44,679 bases of DNA from Streptomyces iconiensis (GTDB taxonomy: Bacteria; Actinomycetota; Actinomycetes; Streptomycetales; Streptomycetaceae): contig NZ_JANCPR020000065.1 in assembly GCF_028657195.3 (NCBI RefSeq), forward strand, positions 1-44,679, read 5' to 3'. Both the position numbers and the translations under genes were made by a program. Within the stretch, counting starts at the first letter, position 1. Each line of letters opens with the position of its first letter. Below the pieces are notes generated by a model that was given only the letters and a program-made list of their open reading frames with translations, did no database searches and was not told where the DNA came from. Below, piece by piece: positions 44,100 through 44,679 of the stretch.

Positions 44100-44573
44100 A
44101 TGGAAGCGCGCTTGAACCTCTTCGACGTCCCGGCCGCCACCAAGCTCCTGAAGCACTTCACCTCGGCGAGCAAGGCGATCTCGGATTCGACGCTGCCCGG
44201 CGTGACGCACCATCTGGTGATGATCCGCGCCAGCCAGATCAACGGGTGCGGCTTCTGCACCGACATGCACACCAAGGACGCCACGCACGCGGGCGAGACT
44301 TCGACGCGCCTCAACCTGGTCGCGACGTGGCGTGAGGCCACGGTGTTCACCGACGCGGAGCGCGCGGCGCTGGAGTTGGCGGAGCAGGGCACCCGTATCG
44401 CGGACGCCGCCGGTGGTGTGCCGGACGAGGTCTGGGCGAATGCCGCCAAGCATTACGACGAGGATCAGCTTGCCGCGCTGGTGTTCCTCATCGGCCTCAT
44501 CAACGCCTACAACCGCGTGAACGTCATCGTCCAGCAGCCCGCGGGCGACTACCAGCCCGGCCAGTTCGGCTAA
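44100..44573 (+). CDS. AhpD-like carboxymuconolactone decarboxylase family protein
   Basis: A 157-residue AhpD-fold protein: LPGVTHHLVMIRASQINGCGFCTDMHTKDATHAGE holds the redox motif C50-G-F-C53 and the nearby His57 typical of alkylhydroperoxidase D-like enzymes, followed by WREATVFTDAERAALELAE and LINAYNRVNV. It probably serves in peroxide or thiol redox reactions; the partner is not known. GGAGGAG stands 8 bases before ATG 44100. Confidence 0.93.
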   Translation: MEARLNLFDVPAATKLLKHFTSASKAISDSTLPGVTHHLVMIRASQINGCGFCTDMHTKDATHAGETSTRLNLVATWREATVFTDAERAALELAEQGTRIADAAGGVPDEVWANAAKHYDEDQLAALVFLIGLINAYNRVNVIVQQPAGDYQPGQFG

Positions 44574-44644
44574 CCCGCGGAACCGGTCCGGACAACTGGG
44601 AGAGCCGTTCCCGAACGGGGACGCGGGGGCTCAGAGGTCCGGGA

Positions 44645-44675
44645 CACGGGGGCACGGGGGCACGGGGGCACGGGG
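44645..44675. repeat. 8-bp tandem repeat at the window end
   Basis: cacggggg is repeated three and seven-eighths times at the right edge and may continue beyond the window. Confidence 0.8.
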
Positions 44676-44679
44676 ATAC

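Overview
The window is high-GC DNA (roughly 70% or more) with GTG/TTG starts, leaderless-looking promoters, WhiJ/DUF397 and SAV2148-type genes and actinobacterial gene orders. It is almost certainly a Streptomyces chromosome. About three dozen intact genes, two gene remnants, two short leader peptides and many tandem repeats can be supported. No tRNA, rRNA, CRISPR array or insertion sequence was seen.

Left part (1-14.9 kb). A dispersed GC-rich repeat opens the window. It is followed, on the minus strand, by a decayed dihydrolipoamide dehydrogenase remnant and the trehalose/glycogen genes treY and glgX/treX. Divergent from glgX is a SAV2148-family HEPN protein. Then come a macrolide-inactivating glycosyltransferase, a DUF1697 protein, a Clp-N/HTH protein, a GNAT acetyltransferase and a secreted subtilisin-like protease with a strong terminator. 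A WhiJ-like regulatory module ends this part: an XRE/DUF5753 regulator, two tandem DUF397 proteins, and a divergent overlapping pair of small unknown genes.

Centre (15.2-31.1 kb). This is a sulfur island of two convergent transcription units. The plus-strand unit begins with a cysteine-containing leader peptide and encodes a sulfonate-type ABC transporter, a TauD-like dioxygenase, a winged-helix regulator and an N-terminally truncated SsuD-like monooxygenase. The minus-strand unit also begins with a leader peptide of the same family. It encodes sulfite reductase, a zinc-ribbon protein, CysH, CysC, CysD, CysN, a second ABC transporter and a sirohydrochlorin chelatase. Together they cover import of organosulfur compounds or sulfate, activation to APS/PAPS, reduction to sulfite and sulfide, and a siroheme supply step. 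The shared leader motif (R-x-H-V-D-L, then S-A-[LI]-C near the end) suggests both units are controlled by attenuation that senses cysteine or sulfur status.

Right part (31.2-44.7 kb). This holds a membrane protein with a GNAT enzyme, a PF09818-type ABC-ATPase, a VOC protein and a UvrA-like ABC protein. Next is a 1368-residue protein with a GHKL/Hsp90-type ATPase and repeated helix-turn-helix-like units, plus a possible amyloid-signalling motif. Divergent from it lie a PIG-L deacetylase and a two-TM protein, and then an AhpD-like protein. The large ATPase and its neighbours are the best candidate here for an uncharacterised conflict or signalling system.

A genome-style trait runs through the window: short GC-rich tandem repeats, 8-48 bp units, both between genes and in frame within many proteins.
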